NCBI GenBank assembly: GCA_016788565.1
Contig: JAEUSP010000088.1
Location: 1-64,000, forward strand
Length of the DNA: 64,000 nt
Source: Chlorobiota bacterium
GTDB taxonomy: Bacteria; Bacteroidota; Ignavibacteria; OLB7
Direction of reading: 5' to 3'
The position numbers were made by a program, and so were the translations under genes. Each line of letters begins with the position of its first letter. The first letter of the stretch is position 1. Below, piece after piece: positions 26,256 to 36,000 of this stretch. Below the pieces are notes generated by a model. It was given only the letters and a program-made list of their open reading frames with translations, was not told where the DNA came from and searched no databases.

Positions 26256-26545
26256 CGCCCCCCTGCTTCGCTCTGGCGAGCTTCGCGTCCCCCCAAATTT
26301 GGGGGGAAACAAGATGCAGAAGAAGGCTACTCATTCTTTCACTCTTCACTCTTCACTCTTCCTTCCTCGCCCCCCTGCTTCGCTCTGGCGAGCTTCGCGT
26401 CCCCCAAATTTGGGGGGAAACAAGATGCAGAAGAAGGCTACTCATTCTTTCACTCTTCACTCTTCACTCTTCACATTTCACTCTTCCTTCCTCGCCCCCC
26501 TGCTTCGCTCTGGCGAGCTTCGCGTCCACCCAAATTTTGGGGGAG
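26256..26545 (+). repeat. 112-125-bp tandem repeat with a CCCCCCAAATTTGGGGGG palindrome
   Basis: Three copies start at 26256, 26368 and 26493 (third partial). Each has CTTCGCTCTGGCGAGCTTCG, the C6-AAATTT-G6 palindrome and GATGCAGAAGAAGGC, followed by CACTCTT heptamers; the second unit is longer by extra heptamer copies. Open frames through it are repeat artefacts. The remaining gap to 26636 shows nothing else. Confidence 0.9.
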
Positions 26546-26636
26546 AGGTGTCGATGAGCCGATTAGCCATACTCTGAACTTGGAGACCTCTGACTGCATT
26601 GAGGTTCGGCCCCATTCTTTTGCTCAATGCTTGCGT

Positions 26637-27149
26637 TTACCTTATCTCTTCCCCCCAAGCGTGTTCTTGGTCGCCGACTTTCATGTCGCGCAGCAATTTT
26701 AGGCCGTGGGGAAGCACTGGCACGATGGCCGAAAGGCATTCGGTGACGGCTTTGGGTGAGCCGGGAAGGTTCACAATCAGGGTGCGGCGGGCAATGCCAC
26801 ACACCGCGCGCGAAAGGGCGGCAAACGGAGTTTTCTGCAGCGAGGCGGTTCGCATTGCAGCGGTTAGCCCGTCGGCGCGGCGGTCAATTACCGTCAGGGT
26901 TGCTTCGGGGGTGATGTCGCGCGGGGCGAACCCGGTTCCGCCGGTGGTTAGCACCAACGCAATGTTTTCGCGGACGCATCCTTCCAATGCCCGAATCACC
27001 TTCTCCATCTCGTCGGGGATAATGTCAATCCGCTGGATGTCGAACAATTCTTCATCCAATAATGCCGCCGCTTCCGGGCCGGAAAGATCGGCGCGTTCGC
27101 CCGCCGCCGAGCGGTCGCTGACGGTGATGATAACAGTGCTCCAAGCCAT
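26637..27149 (-). CDS. mog: Molybdopterin adenylyltransferase (MogA-type)
   Basis: A 170-residue MoCF-domain protein that adenylylates molybdopterin before molybdenum insertion. The signature motif is LTTGGTGFAPRDITPEAT, with an SDR(S) start region (IITVSDRSAAGE) and NLPGSPKAVTECL at the third conserved site. The ATG at 27149 gives the usual MAWSTVIITVSD start; an upstream ATG at 27212 adds residues outside the fold. No other molybdenum cofactor genes are present nearby. It is 59 bp downstream of a secreted-protein gene and probably the last gene of the run that begins at 30106. Confidence 0.92.
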   Translation of the reverse strand: MAWSTVIITVSDRSAAGERADLSGPEAAALLDEELFDIQRIDIIPDEMEKVIRALEGCVRENIALVLTTGGTGFAPRDITPEATLTVIDRRADGLTAAMRTASLQKTPFAALSRAVCGIARRTLIVNLPGSPKAVTECLSAIVPVLPHGLKLLRDMKVGDQEHAWGEEIR

Positions 27150-27208
27150 AATCGGTGTTGTGTGTTTGCAGTAGGAATGTTGTTGTTCTGATGCTGGCCA
27201 GCGCAACA

Positions 27209-28093
27209 TCATGGGTCGTTCTTGTTCGTTAGCCAGTGGCGTTTGGCAATCATTGCCACGCCGCTTGTGTTCGGTTTGTTCTTCATCAAGAAGCCTTCCT
27301 TGCCGGAGTTGGCCGCGGCCAGCGCGCTCTTCAGTTCGGTCGGGATTGGCAGCAGGATGCCAAGCTCGGTAAGGTTTCCACGCGCAGCTTCGCAGCCGTG
27401 GGGCAGGCCAATCCGAACAGCAACCTTCTTCCCTTCCAGATGATGAAAGGCGAAACGGGAGAGGAAATCTTCGGGGAAATAATACTCACACTTCCCGTTC
27501 CACTCGCGTAAGCTGGCCACCAACTGCGATAACTTCTGCGGCTTCCTTCGGATTCCCCGCTCGGCTAATGCTGTTTTCACCAGCTTGTCGGCAAGCAGGC
27601 TTTTTAGAATATGGGCTTCGGGAAAAAGATCGGTGAGTACCACCAGCTGGGTTGGGCGTGCGGTGTTGATAACCACATAATCGGTTTGCGCCATCGGGTG
27701 AGCAAGGTAGATGCAGCTGGCGTAGTTGCTCCGCCGTAGCGAGACGTAGCTTCCCACAAACGAAAGCACCGTTACGCCACGTTCGTACTCACACCAAATG
27801 GAGTCTGCGGGAATTTCATTTTCGCTTCTGGCAAACTCCGCAAACTCATCGGCCCACTGCCGCAAAGCGTTGTCGCGCTCGGAATAGATGATGCGGTTGT
27901 CCCGGGCAATCGTCACGTTGTCGGATGTCCAGGTGAGCGTTCCCCCGGCGGTTGTGCCGCTCCAGAATGTTTGCGCGGCAGGCTGCGCAAGCGTTGGAAT
28001 TGCTTGCAGCAACGGCAGTGCAGCAACCAGCAGCGCAATCATGCGAGCCAGTTTATTGAACTTCGGTTGCTTCCGGCGTAGTGGCTTCTTCAT
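27209..28093 (-). CDS. Secreted protein of unknown function
   Basis: A 294-residue product with a basic n-region and hydrophobic core ([22 protein letters not shown]), so it is exported. The mature domain begins with a strand-rich segment ([20 protein letters not shown]), has [18 protein letters not shown] and a section on [22 protein letters not shown]. This could be an RsiV/DUF3298-like anti-sigma or sensor fold but I cannot confirm it. It overlaps the end of lptB by 41 bp and is followed by mog, so it is part of the same transcript. Function not recognised. Confidence 0.7.
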   Translation of the reverse strand: MKKPLRRKQPKFNKLARMIALLVAALPLLQAIPTLAQPAAQTFWSGTTAGGTLTWTSDNVTIARDNRIIYSERDNALRQWADEFAEFARSENEIPADSIWCEYERGVTVLSFVGSYVSLRRSNYASCIYLAHPMAQTDYVVINTARPTQLVVLTDLFPEAHILKSLLADKLVKTALAERGIRRKPQKLSQLVASLREWNGKCEYYFPEDFLSRFAFHHLEGKKVAVRIGLPHGCEAARGNLTELGILLPIPTELKSALAAANSGKEGFLMKNKPNTSGVAMIAKRHWLTNKNDP

Positions 28094-28901
28094 ATCGTTC
28101 TAACTTGAAGGATTCGCCAAGATAGCGGCGGCGCACCTCTGGATCGTTGGCGATTTCGTGGGCGGTTCCGCTGCGGAAAATTCCGCCATCAATCAGAATA
28201 TAAGAACGGTCGGTGATGGTAAGCGTTTCGTGGACGTTGTGATCGGTAATCAGCACACCAATACCCCGCTGGCGCAGCTTCTTGATGATGTGCATAATCT
28301 CCTCCACCGCCAACGGATCAATCCCCGCAAACGGCTCATCAAGCAGGATGAATTTTGGGTTGGTGGCAATGGTGCGGGCAATCTCGGTCCGGCGGCGTTC
28401 GCCACCGCTTAGCATGTAGCCCATCTGCTTTCGGATGTGGGTGATGGAGAACTCCTCCAGCAATTCATCCACGCGCTCGCGGCGTTGGGCGCGGGGGTAG
28501 CCGGTAAGCTCCAACACCGCAAGCAAGTTCCCCTCCACCGTCATTTTCCTGAAGACGGATGCTTCCTGGGGAAGGTATCCAATCCCCCGGCGGGCGCGGC
28601 GGTACATGGCGATGTTGTCAATGCGGGCATCACCCAAAAACACCCGCCCCTCGGTGGGGCGGACCATTCCAACAATCATGTAGAACGTGGTGGTTTTTCC
28701 GGCTCCGTTTGGCCCCAGCAACCCCACCACTTCCCCCTGGCGAACCGCCAGCGAGACATCACGGACCACTTGGCGTTTCTTGTAGCTTTTCACCAAGTGG
28801 TCGGCGCGTAATGTTGCCAGCCCTTCGCTTCCGTTTGGTGAAGCAAAGGGCGTGGCAAGGATTGATTCGGGCTGATGAGTAGCGGCGGGGGTTGGGTTCA
28901 T
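28053..28901 (-). CDS. lptB: LPS export ABC transporter ATP-binding protein LptB
   Basis: A 282-residue ATPase that powers lipopolysaccharide extraction with LptF/G/C. Walker A is GPNGAGKTT, the signature is LSGGERRR, Walker B is [13 protein letters not shown], and the switch His is in DHNVHETL. The LptB-specific [19 protein letters not shown] is present. A ~30-residue N-terminal extension is unusual but ATG 28901 overlaps the protease stop in an ATGA, which supports it. LptFGC/A are not in the window. The chain protease-lptB-secreted protein-mog is on one strand. Confidence 0.97.
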   Translation of the reverse strand: MNPTPAATHQPESILATPFASPNGSEGLATLRADHLVKSYKKRQVVRDVSLAVRQGEVVGLLGPNGAGKTTTFYMIVGMVRPTEGRVFLGDARIDNIAMYRRARRGIGYLPQEASVFRKMTVEGNLLAVLELTGYPRAQRRERVDELLEEFSITHIRKQMGYMLSGGERRRTEIARTIATNPKFILLDEPFAGIDPLAVEEIMHIIKKLRQRGIGVLITDHNVHETLTITDRSYILIDGGIFRSGTAHEIANDPEVRRRYLGESFKLERYEEATTPEATEVQ

Positions 28902-30106
28902 CGGGTTGGCGCAGTGGTTAGCTTCATGGTTTTCTGGCTGGTCTTTCCGTCGCGCAGCACTTTCATGGTGATGGTGTCGCCAACTTGCGAATCGGAGATC
29001 AGCGCAACGGCATCATCCTCGCTTTTAATGGTTTCACCTTTGATTTCTTTGATCACATCACCCGGCTCCAATCCGGCTTGCGCGGCTGGCGAGCTTGGGA
29101 TAATCTCCACCACCACCACCCCTTCTTTTTCCTGAAGTTGCAGGTAGCGGGCAATGCGGTCGTCAATCTGTTGGATGTTCATTCCGGTCCAGAAATTGCG
29201 GTCAATTCCATCCCCTTTTTTTAACTGGTCAACGGTTGTTTTCAGCCGGTTGGTTGGCACGGCAAACCCGATGCCGATGGACCCAGCCCCCATCCCACTT
29301 TGGGCGGTGGAGTAGATGATGGTGTTCATCCCAATCAGTTGCCCAAGCGCGTTCACCAGCGCGCCGCCGGAGTTACCGCTGGAGATTGCCGCATCGGTTT
29401 GGATCATCCCACGGTAAACACGGCCATCTTGCGGTTGCAGGTTCACCTCGGTGTTGCTGACAACGCCAACGGTGACGGTTGGTTTGGAGTTGATGTCGAA
29501 CAACCCGAACGGATTGCCCAGCGCGATTGCCCACTCACCCACCACCACATCATCAGAATTTCCGAACTCAATGAAGGGAAGATTTTTCCCTTCGATTTTC
29601 AGCAAGGCAACGTCGGTGGTGGGGTCGCTGCCGATCACTTTGGCATCGTATTGCTTGCCGTCGGTCATGGTGACAATCACCTTGCTTGCTCGGCCAGCAA
29701 CGTGGTCGTTGGTGACGACGTAGCCATCGGCGGAGATTATGAACCCCGAGCCAAGCCCGTGAAGTTCTTGCTTGAAAGTCCGGCGGTGCGGAGCCATGTA
29801 GCGTTGGAAATATGGATCATCTTCAAAGAATTGATCCATCAGGCTGCGGTAGCGCATTTCGCGGACCTCCGTCACGTTGATCCCCACCACCGCCGGCGAG
29901 ACTTTCTCGACAGCGCGGGTGATGGCGTTGCGGCGCGACCCGGTGATCTCGCTGTTGGCGCGGTCAATGGCTGGGGCGTTGGAGGTTCGTGTTCCGGTTG
30001 TTCCGTTGTCGCGTGGTTCCTGCGCGGTGCAGGCCGAAGCACCCAACGCCAGCAACAACAGCGGAAGGATGCGGGTTCTATAAGCGAACGTTAGTCGGTT
30101 CTTCAT
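28898..30106 (-). CDS. Trypsin-like serine protease with PDZ domain (HtrA/DegP family)
   Basis: A 402-residue envelope protease. The catalytic triad is visible: His in VVTNDHVAG, Asp in [11 protein letters not shown], Ser in [11 protein letters not shown]. One PDZ domain follows ([24 protein letters not shown]), as in DegS/HtrA forms with one PDZ; DegP has two. The N-terminus has a hydrophobic stretch ending LGASAC, so it is exported and possibly lipid-anchored. The ATG at 30106 begins the signal peptide; an ATG at 30145 adds 13 residues. It starts the lptB operon, which fits envelope quality control. Confidence 0.93.
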   Translation of the reverse strand: MKNRLTFAYRTRILPLLLLALGASACTAQEPRDNGTTGTRTSNAPAIDRANSEITGSRRNAITRAVEKVSPAVVGINVTEVREMRYRSLMDQFFEDDPYFQRYMAPHRRTFKQELHGLGSGFIISADGYVVTNDHVAGRASKVIVTMTDGKQYDAKVIGSDPTTDVALLKIEGKNLPFIEFGNSDDVVVGEWAIALGNPFGLFDINSKPTVTVGVVSNTEVNLQPQDGRVYRGMIQTDAAISSGNSGGALVNALGQLIGMNTIIYSTAQSGMGAGSIGIGFAVPTNRLKTTVDQLKKGDGIDRNFWTGMNIQQIDDRIARYLQLQEKEGVVVVEIIPSSPAAQAGLEPGDVIKEIKGETIKSEDDAVALISDSQVGDTITMKVLRDGKTSQKTMKLTTAPTR

Positions 30107-30238
30107 GGTGATTGCGTGGAGAAATTGTTTGGCATTTGAAAGCACAGCCCCCTAAACGGCTGTTGGCAAAAAAAATTGAGGAATGCCGTTGTGTGTGTTT
30201 GTGGCTTCGATGTTGCAATGGGCGCAATGTACAGAAAG

Positions 30239-30297
30239 GGCGGGGAATCGGGGGGGGCGGGAGTCGGGGATCGGGAGTCGGGGGGGAGCGAGGGGCG
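30239..30297 (+). repeat. G-rich heptanucleotide-like array
   Basis: GGGGATC, GGGAGTC and GGGGGGG-type units of about 7 nt, like those at 10488 and 26174 but more degenerate. The 130 bp before it (30107-30238) show nothing else. Confidence 0.75.
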
Positions 30298-30320
30298 GAT
30301 GGTTTGAACTTTGCTTGTTC

Positions 30321-30378
30321 CGGTGGCTCCGCTCATACTTCGACAAGCTCAGCATGAGCGGAGGGCTGCGTTCGGTGG
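30321..30378. repeat. CTCCGCTCAT palindromic element, copy 2
   Basis: CTCCGCTCAT and ATGAGCGGAG form a 10-bp stem around a ~17-nt TTCGACAAGCTCAGC loop, flanked by CGGTGG on both sides (30321 and 30373). Confidence 0.9.
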
Positions 30379-30387
30379 AAGCTCTAT

Positions 30388-30491
30388 CACTCTTCACTCT
30401 TCACTCTTCACTCTTCACTCTTCACTCTTCACTCTTCACTCTTCACTCTTCACTCTTGCATTCGACATTCGGCATTCGGCATTCGACATTC
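30388..30491 (+). repeat. CACTCTT array followed by CGACATT/CGGCATT array
   Basis: Ten perfect CACTCTT units (30388-30457) run into about five CGACATT/CGGCATT units (30459-30491). The array touches the stop codon of the downstream-ending Fn3 gene (minus strand). Confidence 0.95.
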
Positions 30492-32669
30492 CTACTGCAT
30501 CTGCTTCGCCACCACATCCGACAACAGCGACTCCCCCTTTTCTGTCACCACGCGGACGGCGTATTTCCAGACTGGTTCGCCAAGAAGGTTGTCGTCGTTG
30601 AAATCTCGTGCATCGGGGGGAAGGGTTTTGTACGGCTCCAACGCCCCGTGCAAACCTGCGCGATAAACCTCGATCCGAACCGGGGCTTCGTTGTTGCCCG
30701 GCGCGTAGCTCCAACGCAGCTGGATGCTGGCGGAGTCGGCACCAAGCTCGATTGCAAGGTTGCTCACCGTGGCCGGTGGACGCAGGCGGTAGGCCGCGGC
30801 ATACACCGAATTGGAAGGCTGGCTTTTCAGCCCGCTGGCATCTTCGGCCACCAGTTGGTAGTGATAGATTTCCGACGGAGTTGTTGAGGTATCCTGGTAG
30901 GTTTCCGTTTCCTGGGTTAGCTCGGCCACTTGCGCCCACACGCTATCTTCCCCCTGGCGGCGCATCACCAACTGGCGAACAACATCCGTGGCACTGCTGC
31001 GGTTCCACCGAATCACCACCGAGGAATCTGTCCCCTCAATGCTTTGAATCGTTGGAGCATCGGGGGCGATATGGTCGGGCTGGATTAACTCCAACGGAGC
31101 GGAGAGGGGCGATTGATTTTTCCGCGCATCGTAGGCCAGTACTTTGTAGTAAATCTTCCGCGACTCACTTTGCAAACGGAGCGTATCCACAAAGGCGGTG
31201 TCGGCGATTGGAAACGGAGTCAATCGGGTGAACTCATCGGTGGAATCGTTGGCAAAGAAGAGATCATACAGGCAGCTATCACGATCCGGCACTGTGGGCC
31301 ATTTCAGGAAAATCAACCCGCTGGTGTCAATCCTCCCTTCTACTCCAACTGGCTGCTTGGGGGGAATCCGATCAATCACTTCGGCAAAGATTGTTGTTGC
31401 TGGGCCGAAATTTCCGGCGGTATCCACCGAGGCAACGATGTAGTACGACCCGGCGGTATCGGCCCCGCTCACCGTGAAGCTGCGGGCGGTCCCCGGAAGC
31501 GTTGCCGTCACCGTGTCGAACGGACCTTCATCCCGCACCGAACGCAACACTGCGAACCCTGCAAGGTCGGCTTGGATTACCGTTGGCATCTTCCACTGCA
31601 ACTGCATCTCCGTCTGGCTCATCTCCTTCCCTTTCACCTCGGTTGGGGCCGCCGCCGGGGTTAGGTCCCGCCCCATCGCGCTATCCAGAAGCTCGGGTCG
31701 TGTTCCACCAAATGGATCCATGCTGGAGAGCCGATAATGGTACCACCGATAGTTAGCAATGGCGGTATCGCGGAAGGTGAACTGAATAACAGAGGGGTCA
31801 TCCGCAGTGGAATTTTCAGCGTCGGTGCTTAAGGCAACCAACGGGCTGCGGTGCAGCTTGCGCCATGTTTTTCCGGCATCGTCGGAGCGTTCCACCCAGA
31901 AGCCAGATGCACCCCCCTGGCGTAAGCTGGTCCACGTCAATGCTATCGAGCGGTCGCCCGCTGTGATGCGGCTTCGTTTGATTGGCGCAACCCCCGAACC
32001 CTCACCAGCAAACGCATAACCCGGCTTCACGGGGTCGGAAGGGACTTGCGTGGCAAGGGTGACGCGGTAGATGAGTTGCTTGGAGTAGAGGGTTGCCGTG
32101 TCCACCGTTCGATCCACAAAACGGATGCCCAACCCCTGGGCAGCAATCGGATCAAGGTCGGCGGCGAAGAGCGACATCCCGTGGCGGTTGGCAAGCTCGG
32201 TGGCCTGCAATCCCAGCGACCGCGCACTCCCCGGCGGAACGTTCAACGCAGCGGCCGGGGTTGACTCGCCAAGCAGCATCTGGGCGGCAACCATCTGCCA
32301 CTGCTTGGTGGTGTCGGTCCCAACCGATTGCTGCCACTGCTCCAGAGTCCACGGACGAATCGGCTGCGGGGTCAGCCTGGTGAAGCTGAGAGTGTTGAAG
32401 TTGACTGGATAGGTGGCGTTCTCCGGCAGCACGGCGCGCTCCACAATGTAGCCCACCTGGTTGGCCGTCAGCCACGCCCCCGGGGTGGTTGGCCCCCAGC
32501 GGAGGACCACAGAATCGCCTTCGCGAAAAATTTTGGCGGCAACAGCAATGGCGGCTGGTTGCGGTTCCTTTGGCTGGGCCGATAGCTGGGTTGATGCCAG
32601 CGCTGATAGCACCAGCATCAACATCATGGCTGGAAGTACACGCCCCACCACTGCTTTGCTTTTTTCCAT
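30492..32669 (-). CDS. Secreted fibronectin type III-like protein
   Basis: A protein of about 725 residues with a signal peptide (VLPAMMLMLVLSALASTQLSAQ) and at least four consecutive Fn3-like domains; typical turns are YYIVASVDTAGNFGP, YYKVLAYDARKNQSPLSAP, HYQLVAEDASGLKSQPS and WKYAVRVVTEKGESLLSD. The N-terminal ~300 residues form one or more less clear beta domains. No type IX sorting domain is seen. Starts at 32699, 32684 or 32669 are possible; I used 32669 because it puts Lys residues before the hydrophobic core. Role unknown; probably a surface scaffold. Confidence 0.8.
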   Translation of the reverse strand: MEKSKAVVGRVLPAMMLMLVLSALASTQLSAQPKEPQPAAIAVAAKIFREGDSVVLRWGPTTPGAWLTANQVGYIVERAVLPENATYPVNFNTLSFTRLTPQPIRPWTLEQWQQSVGTDTTKQWQMVAAQMLLGESTPAAALNVPPGSARSLGLQATELANRHGMSLFAADLDPIAAQGLGIRFVDRTVDTATLYSKQLIYRVTLATQVPSDPVKPGYAFAGEGSGVAPIKRSRITAGDRSIALTWTSLRQGGASGFWVERSDDAGKTWRKLHRSPLVALSTDAENSTADDPSVIQFTFRDTAIANYRWYHYRLSSMDPFGGTRPELLDSAMGRDLTPAAAPTEVKGKEMSQTEMQLQWKMPTVIQADLAGFAVLRSVRDEGPFDTVTATLPGTARSFTVSGADTAGSYYIVASVDTAGNFGPATTIFAEVIDRIPPKQPVGVEGRIDTSGLIFLKWPTVPDRDSCLYDLFFANDSTDEFTRLTPFPIADTAFVDTLRLQSESRKIYYKVLAYDARKNQSPLSAPLELIQPDHIAPDAPTIQSIEGTDSSVVIRWNRSSATDVVRQLVMRRQGEDSVWAQVAELTQETETYQDTSTTPSEIYHYQLVAEDASGLKSQPSNSVYAAAYRLRPPATVSNLAIELGADSASIQLRWSYAPGNNEAPVRIEVYRAGLHGALEPYKTLPPDARDFNDDNLLGEPVWKYAVRVVTEKGESLLSDVVAKQMQ

Positions 32670-32764
32670 TTCTGTGAAAGTCATATCTGTGAGAGTCATC
32701 AGACGTTAGTTCAGATAGAGTTGGATTGACGAGAAATGAATGCGGGTTCTGTCATCTTCCCCCC

Positions 32765-32871
32765 TGTCATCGCGAGGAGTCTTCGAGGATTTTTCCGCAC
32801 CTCACCCACCGTCATTGCGAGGAGTCTTCGACGAAGCAATCTCGCGGGTTTCTGAGAAGTCAGAGGGCGCG
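32765..32871. repeat. CGTCATCGCG palindrome family, two left half copies
   Basis: TGTCATCGCGAGGAGTCTTC at 32765 and CGTCATTGCGAGGAGTCTTC at 32810 are tandem left ends without the matching right end, relative to the full copy at 17566-17674. Confidence 0.75.
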
Positions 32872-32892
32872 ATTCGCTGGCAACTCCAAAAT

Positions 32893-32988
32893 TTGGCATT
32901 CGGCATTCGACATTCGGCATTCGACATTCCGGTGGCTCCGCTCATACTTCGACGGGGCTCAGCATGAGCGGAGGGCTTGGTTCGGTGG
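32893..32988. repeat. Heptamer array joined to CTCCGCTCAT palindrome, copy 3
   Basis: AACTCCAAAATTTGG begins the block at 32882, then five CGGCATT/CGACATT units to 32929, directly followed by the palindromic element CGGTGGCTCCGCTCAT..ATGAGCGGAG (32930-32988). The same AACTCCAAGATT start precedes the arrays at 10541 and near 46867. The rest of the gap to 33056 shows nothing else. Confidence 0.85.
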
Positions 32989-33056
32989 GGCACCAAGCCA
33001 CTGCAACCACCAAACACCTGCATGGTGGTGCATTTGGTGAAGTACGAACTGGCGCA

Positions 33057-36000
33057 TCACCTTGGGTGCCAAATCCTTAAGTGAAATGGCGCATCACCCG
33101 CAGCTGGACTTCCCTGACTTACTTCAGGGACGCTCACTACGCGCTCCCATGGGAACTGCGCCATAAGCCCCGAACATCGTTGCCAAATACGGATGCCATA
33201 GGTGACTTCTTGAACAGTGTAGATGTTATCGCCGTTGGATCGCCCGTAGTAGAAGGGGATAAAGTGGTCACTGCCACTCTTCCAATGGTAGTCGTATGGA
33301 CGCGGACCCGCGCGATGATCCCGCCAGTAATTATAATTCCATCCTACATTAGGATCAGGATGAAGAATGCGTCTTCCAAATTCATCAACGTTTGCCTTCA
33401 TCTGGTACAAGTAATCGTAGGCATAGTCGAAGGAGAAGATCACGGATTTGCCGTTATTGGTTAATCCACCACTGTCAAGAGCGATATGTCGGCGGCGGTT
33501 AAAGATATCCCTTGCATCCTGGCTAATAGTACCAGCATACTCACCACCTTCAAGAGCTCCCTGAACTTGATGCTTCCACCAATATGATTGCTTGATCAGG
33601 TTTAGATCTGGCTGAATCTCCAGTATCGGTTTTGATTTGTACCGCTTATTTCCTGTGAAATATTCATAATTATCAGCACCAATTTCATAGAGATCAAAAC
33701 CTTCTGTGCTGGTAATTTTCAGCTCCGTACGGTACGGCGTTTCTTCCACTACTTCCAGCTTGCAGTCTTTGAGTTTTGCCTGATAATTCTCATAGCGGCT
33801 TGTGCCAAAACTGAATGATGCCAACACCATTTTCTGGACATATTTTCGTGTTGTTGTTCCGCTAAGACTGCGCCGAGTAATCGTATCGGATTCTTTGCTT
33901 TGGGTTGCCTTGTTTATTGACTCATTTACAGTGCCAGTTTTGCCACCGTAGGCATCTGCCCGAATAAGCTCAATCTGATAGCGTGTACTCGGTTTCAAGG
34001 CTCGTGGGGTTCCTGTCAGGTTTACCGACCGCTCATGAGCGTCGTAGCTGGCTATGTAGCCTCCACCTAACACTAAAGTTCTTTGGCCATTCGGCATCAC
34101 TTCGTACAGATCGGCAGAAATCACAGTGATTGCCCCCGGAGCAGTTTTCTTATGTTCAATAGGATCGAACAGGTACGTTTGATTTTGCTCCAAGCGTATT
34201 CTGGCGTACGCAAACGTCTTTGCCGAAGTCTTGCATTCCCAATCTTCGATAAAGAATCGCTGATCGGTTTCCGGTGTGGTATAAGCCACATTTTCCTGTG
34301 GGATGGTTGTGGGCCGGTCGCCGCTGGTGAAGGTGATGGTCGTGTCTTCCACCATCTGCTTGCCGTCGTATTGGGCATCCTTCCATTGACCATTGACCAG
34401 CTGCACCATCTTCACCCGCACCATTACGCGGTGTTCGGTTTTTGATTCCATCAAACTTTCTGGAATCAGTTCTGCTGTGATTCCATCGCCGGCAATCTTC
34501 TGTGTAGCCTTTACCGGAACGTAGCCACTACCCGATTTCTGCTCAAGTTTGATGTAGTCCAGCACCATGCGGTACCGGTCTTTTGTGGTCCCATTTCCTA
34601 ACTCCATCTCGGTGTTCAGCGCAATGTTGAAGGCCGCCCTGGGGTTGGCCATCACCGATACATCCTTCTCACCGGTGCGTGGTGTGATGTCGGAGATCAT
34701 TTTAAGATCGGCTAGCTCATCGCGCATCGGCGCGCACGGTTCGCCAACGGAGAACTCGAACTTGAAGCTCCCTTTTATCATCCCGCTTAGGACGCTGTAC
34801 TGCCCGGCCACTGCCCCTTTTGCCCAAGCGGGATTTGGCGCGCCCGCTTCCAACACCGCATACGCCTCGGCCTTGAAGATGCTGACGCTTAACCGCTTGA
34901 AGAAGAGCTTGACGCTGATGCCGATGTCGGCGTTCAGCCCAGCATAAATCTGGAAGTTGCCGTACCACCCGTTGATCCCGATTGGGCTGTTACCGCCGCA
35001 GTTGACGGTTGGCCCGTAATTCATCACCGAGGCATCGAACCCGGCTACGGCACTGATGTCGCCGTAAAAAATCAGGAACTCCTTCCGCCCCGTTTCAAAC
35101 GTGGCTTTCACACCAAACGCCAAGCCATCGCCGCTGGTGATCCTCATGTTGTCGCGCCCGCTTTTGTACGTGATCCCATTTTTATCTAGCCCAGCATAGA
35201 TTGCTTGGGGAATATCGGGCATGGCGGGGATGTCCTTGCCGAACATGAAGTAGCCTTGCACGTTCGCGAAATTCATCAACGTGACGTTCATTGGCCCCGG
35301 GTTAGCATTGGTCGTGTCAGGGGTGCCGAATTTCACGTACCATTTCTTTGGGGAAACATGAAGCCGGATTTTGGCACTTGCTTCCACCACCGGAGCTTGC
35401 TTCAAATCGGCATCAAATGTCCCGTCGAAGGTTTCGGTGGGCGGGGTGAACGTCAGGTCAATTTTCATCGTCAGTTTGGCATCGCTTCGGTTCGGGAACT
35501 TGGAGGTCATACCATAACCATCACCCTTTAGTGAAATGCGCCCAAGCCCCCAATCTTTGGTGATCTCAACCTCCAACGCAATATCCCCATTGAAGGCTTC
35601 CGGTCGGGTGGCCCCAAGCGTCAGCATCAGCCGCACACCAAACATGATGTTCTGATCGGGCTGGTACATGTAGCCGGAAAGGGATTCCCCAACCTTTGCT
35701 TTGCTGGGGTCGGAACTGGATTCCAACGGAAGTTTTGGGCCGGGAACGGTTGTGTCGCGCGCCATGTTGAACCACAACCCGCCGCCGCCGCCGTAAAAAC
35801 TCAGCCCCGTTTGGATTGCCCCCACACCCAGCGGGATTCCCGGGGTGAACTTGGCGGCAAAGTCTATCAGCCCGTAGCGGAATTTGGAGCTACCCTTCGG
35901 CTCCACTGCGCCGAACTGCGCCACAACATCAACCTGGATTTTTTCCAAGATATTCGCCACCACCTTGCCGTAAAATCCGGTCCCATATTTGGAGTCGTTG

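Noticed and set aside
26137-26577. Frames with repeated FTLHSSLF and PPNLGG-type units
   Set aside because: They translate the tandem repeats at 26256-26545 in two frames; no start signal or family match supports a protein.
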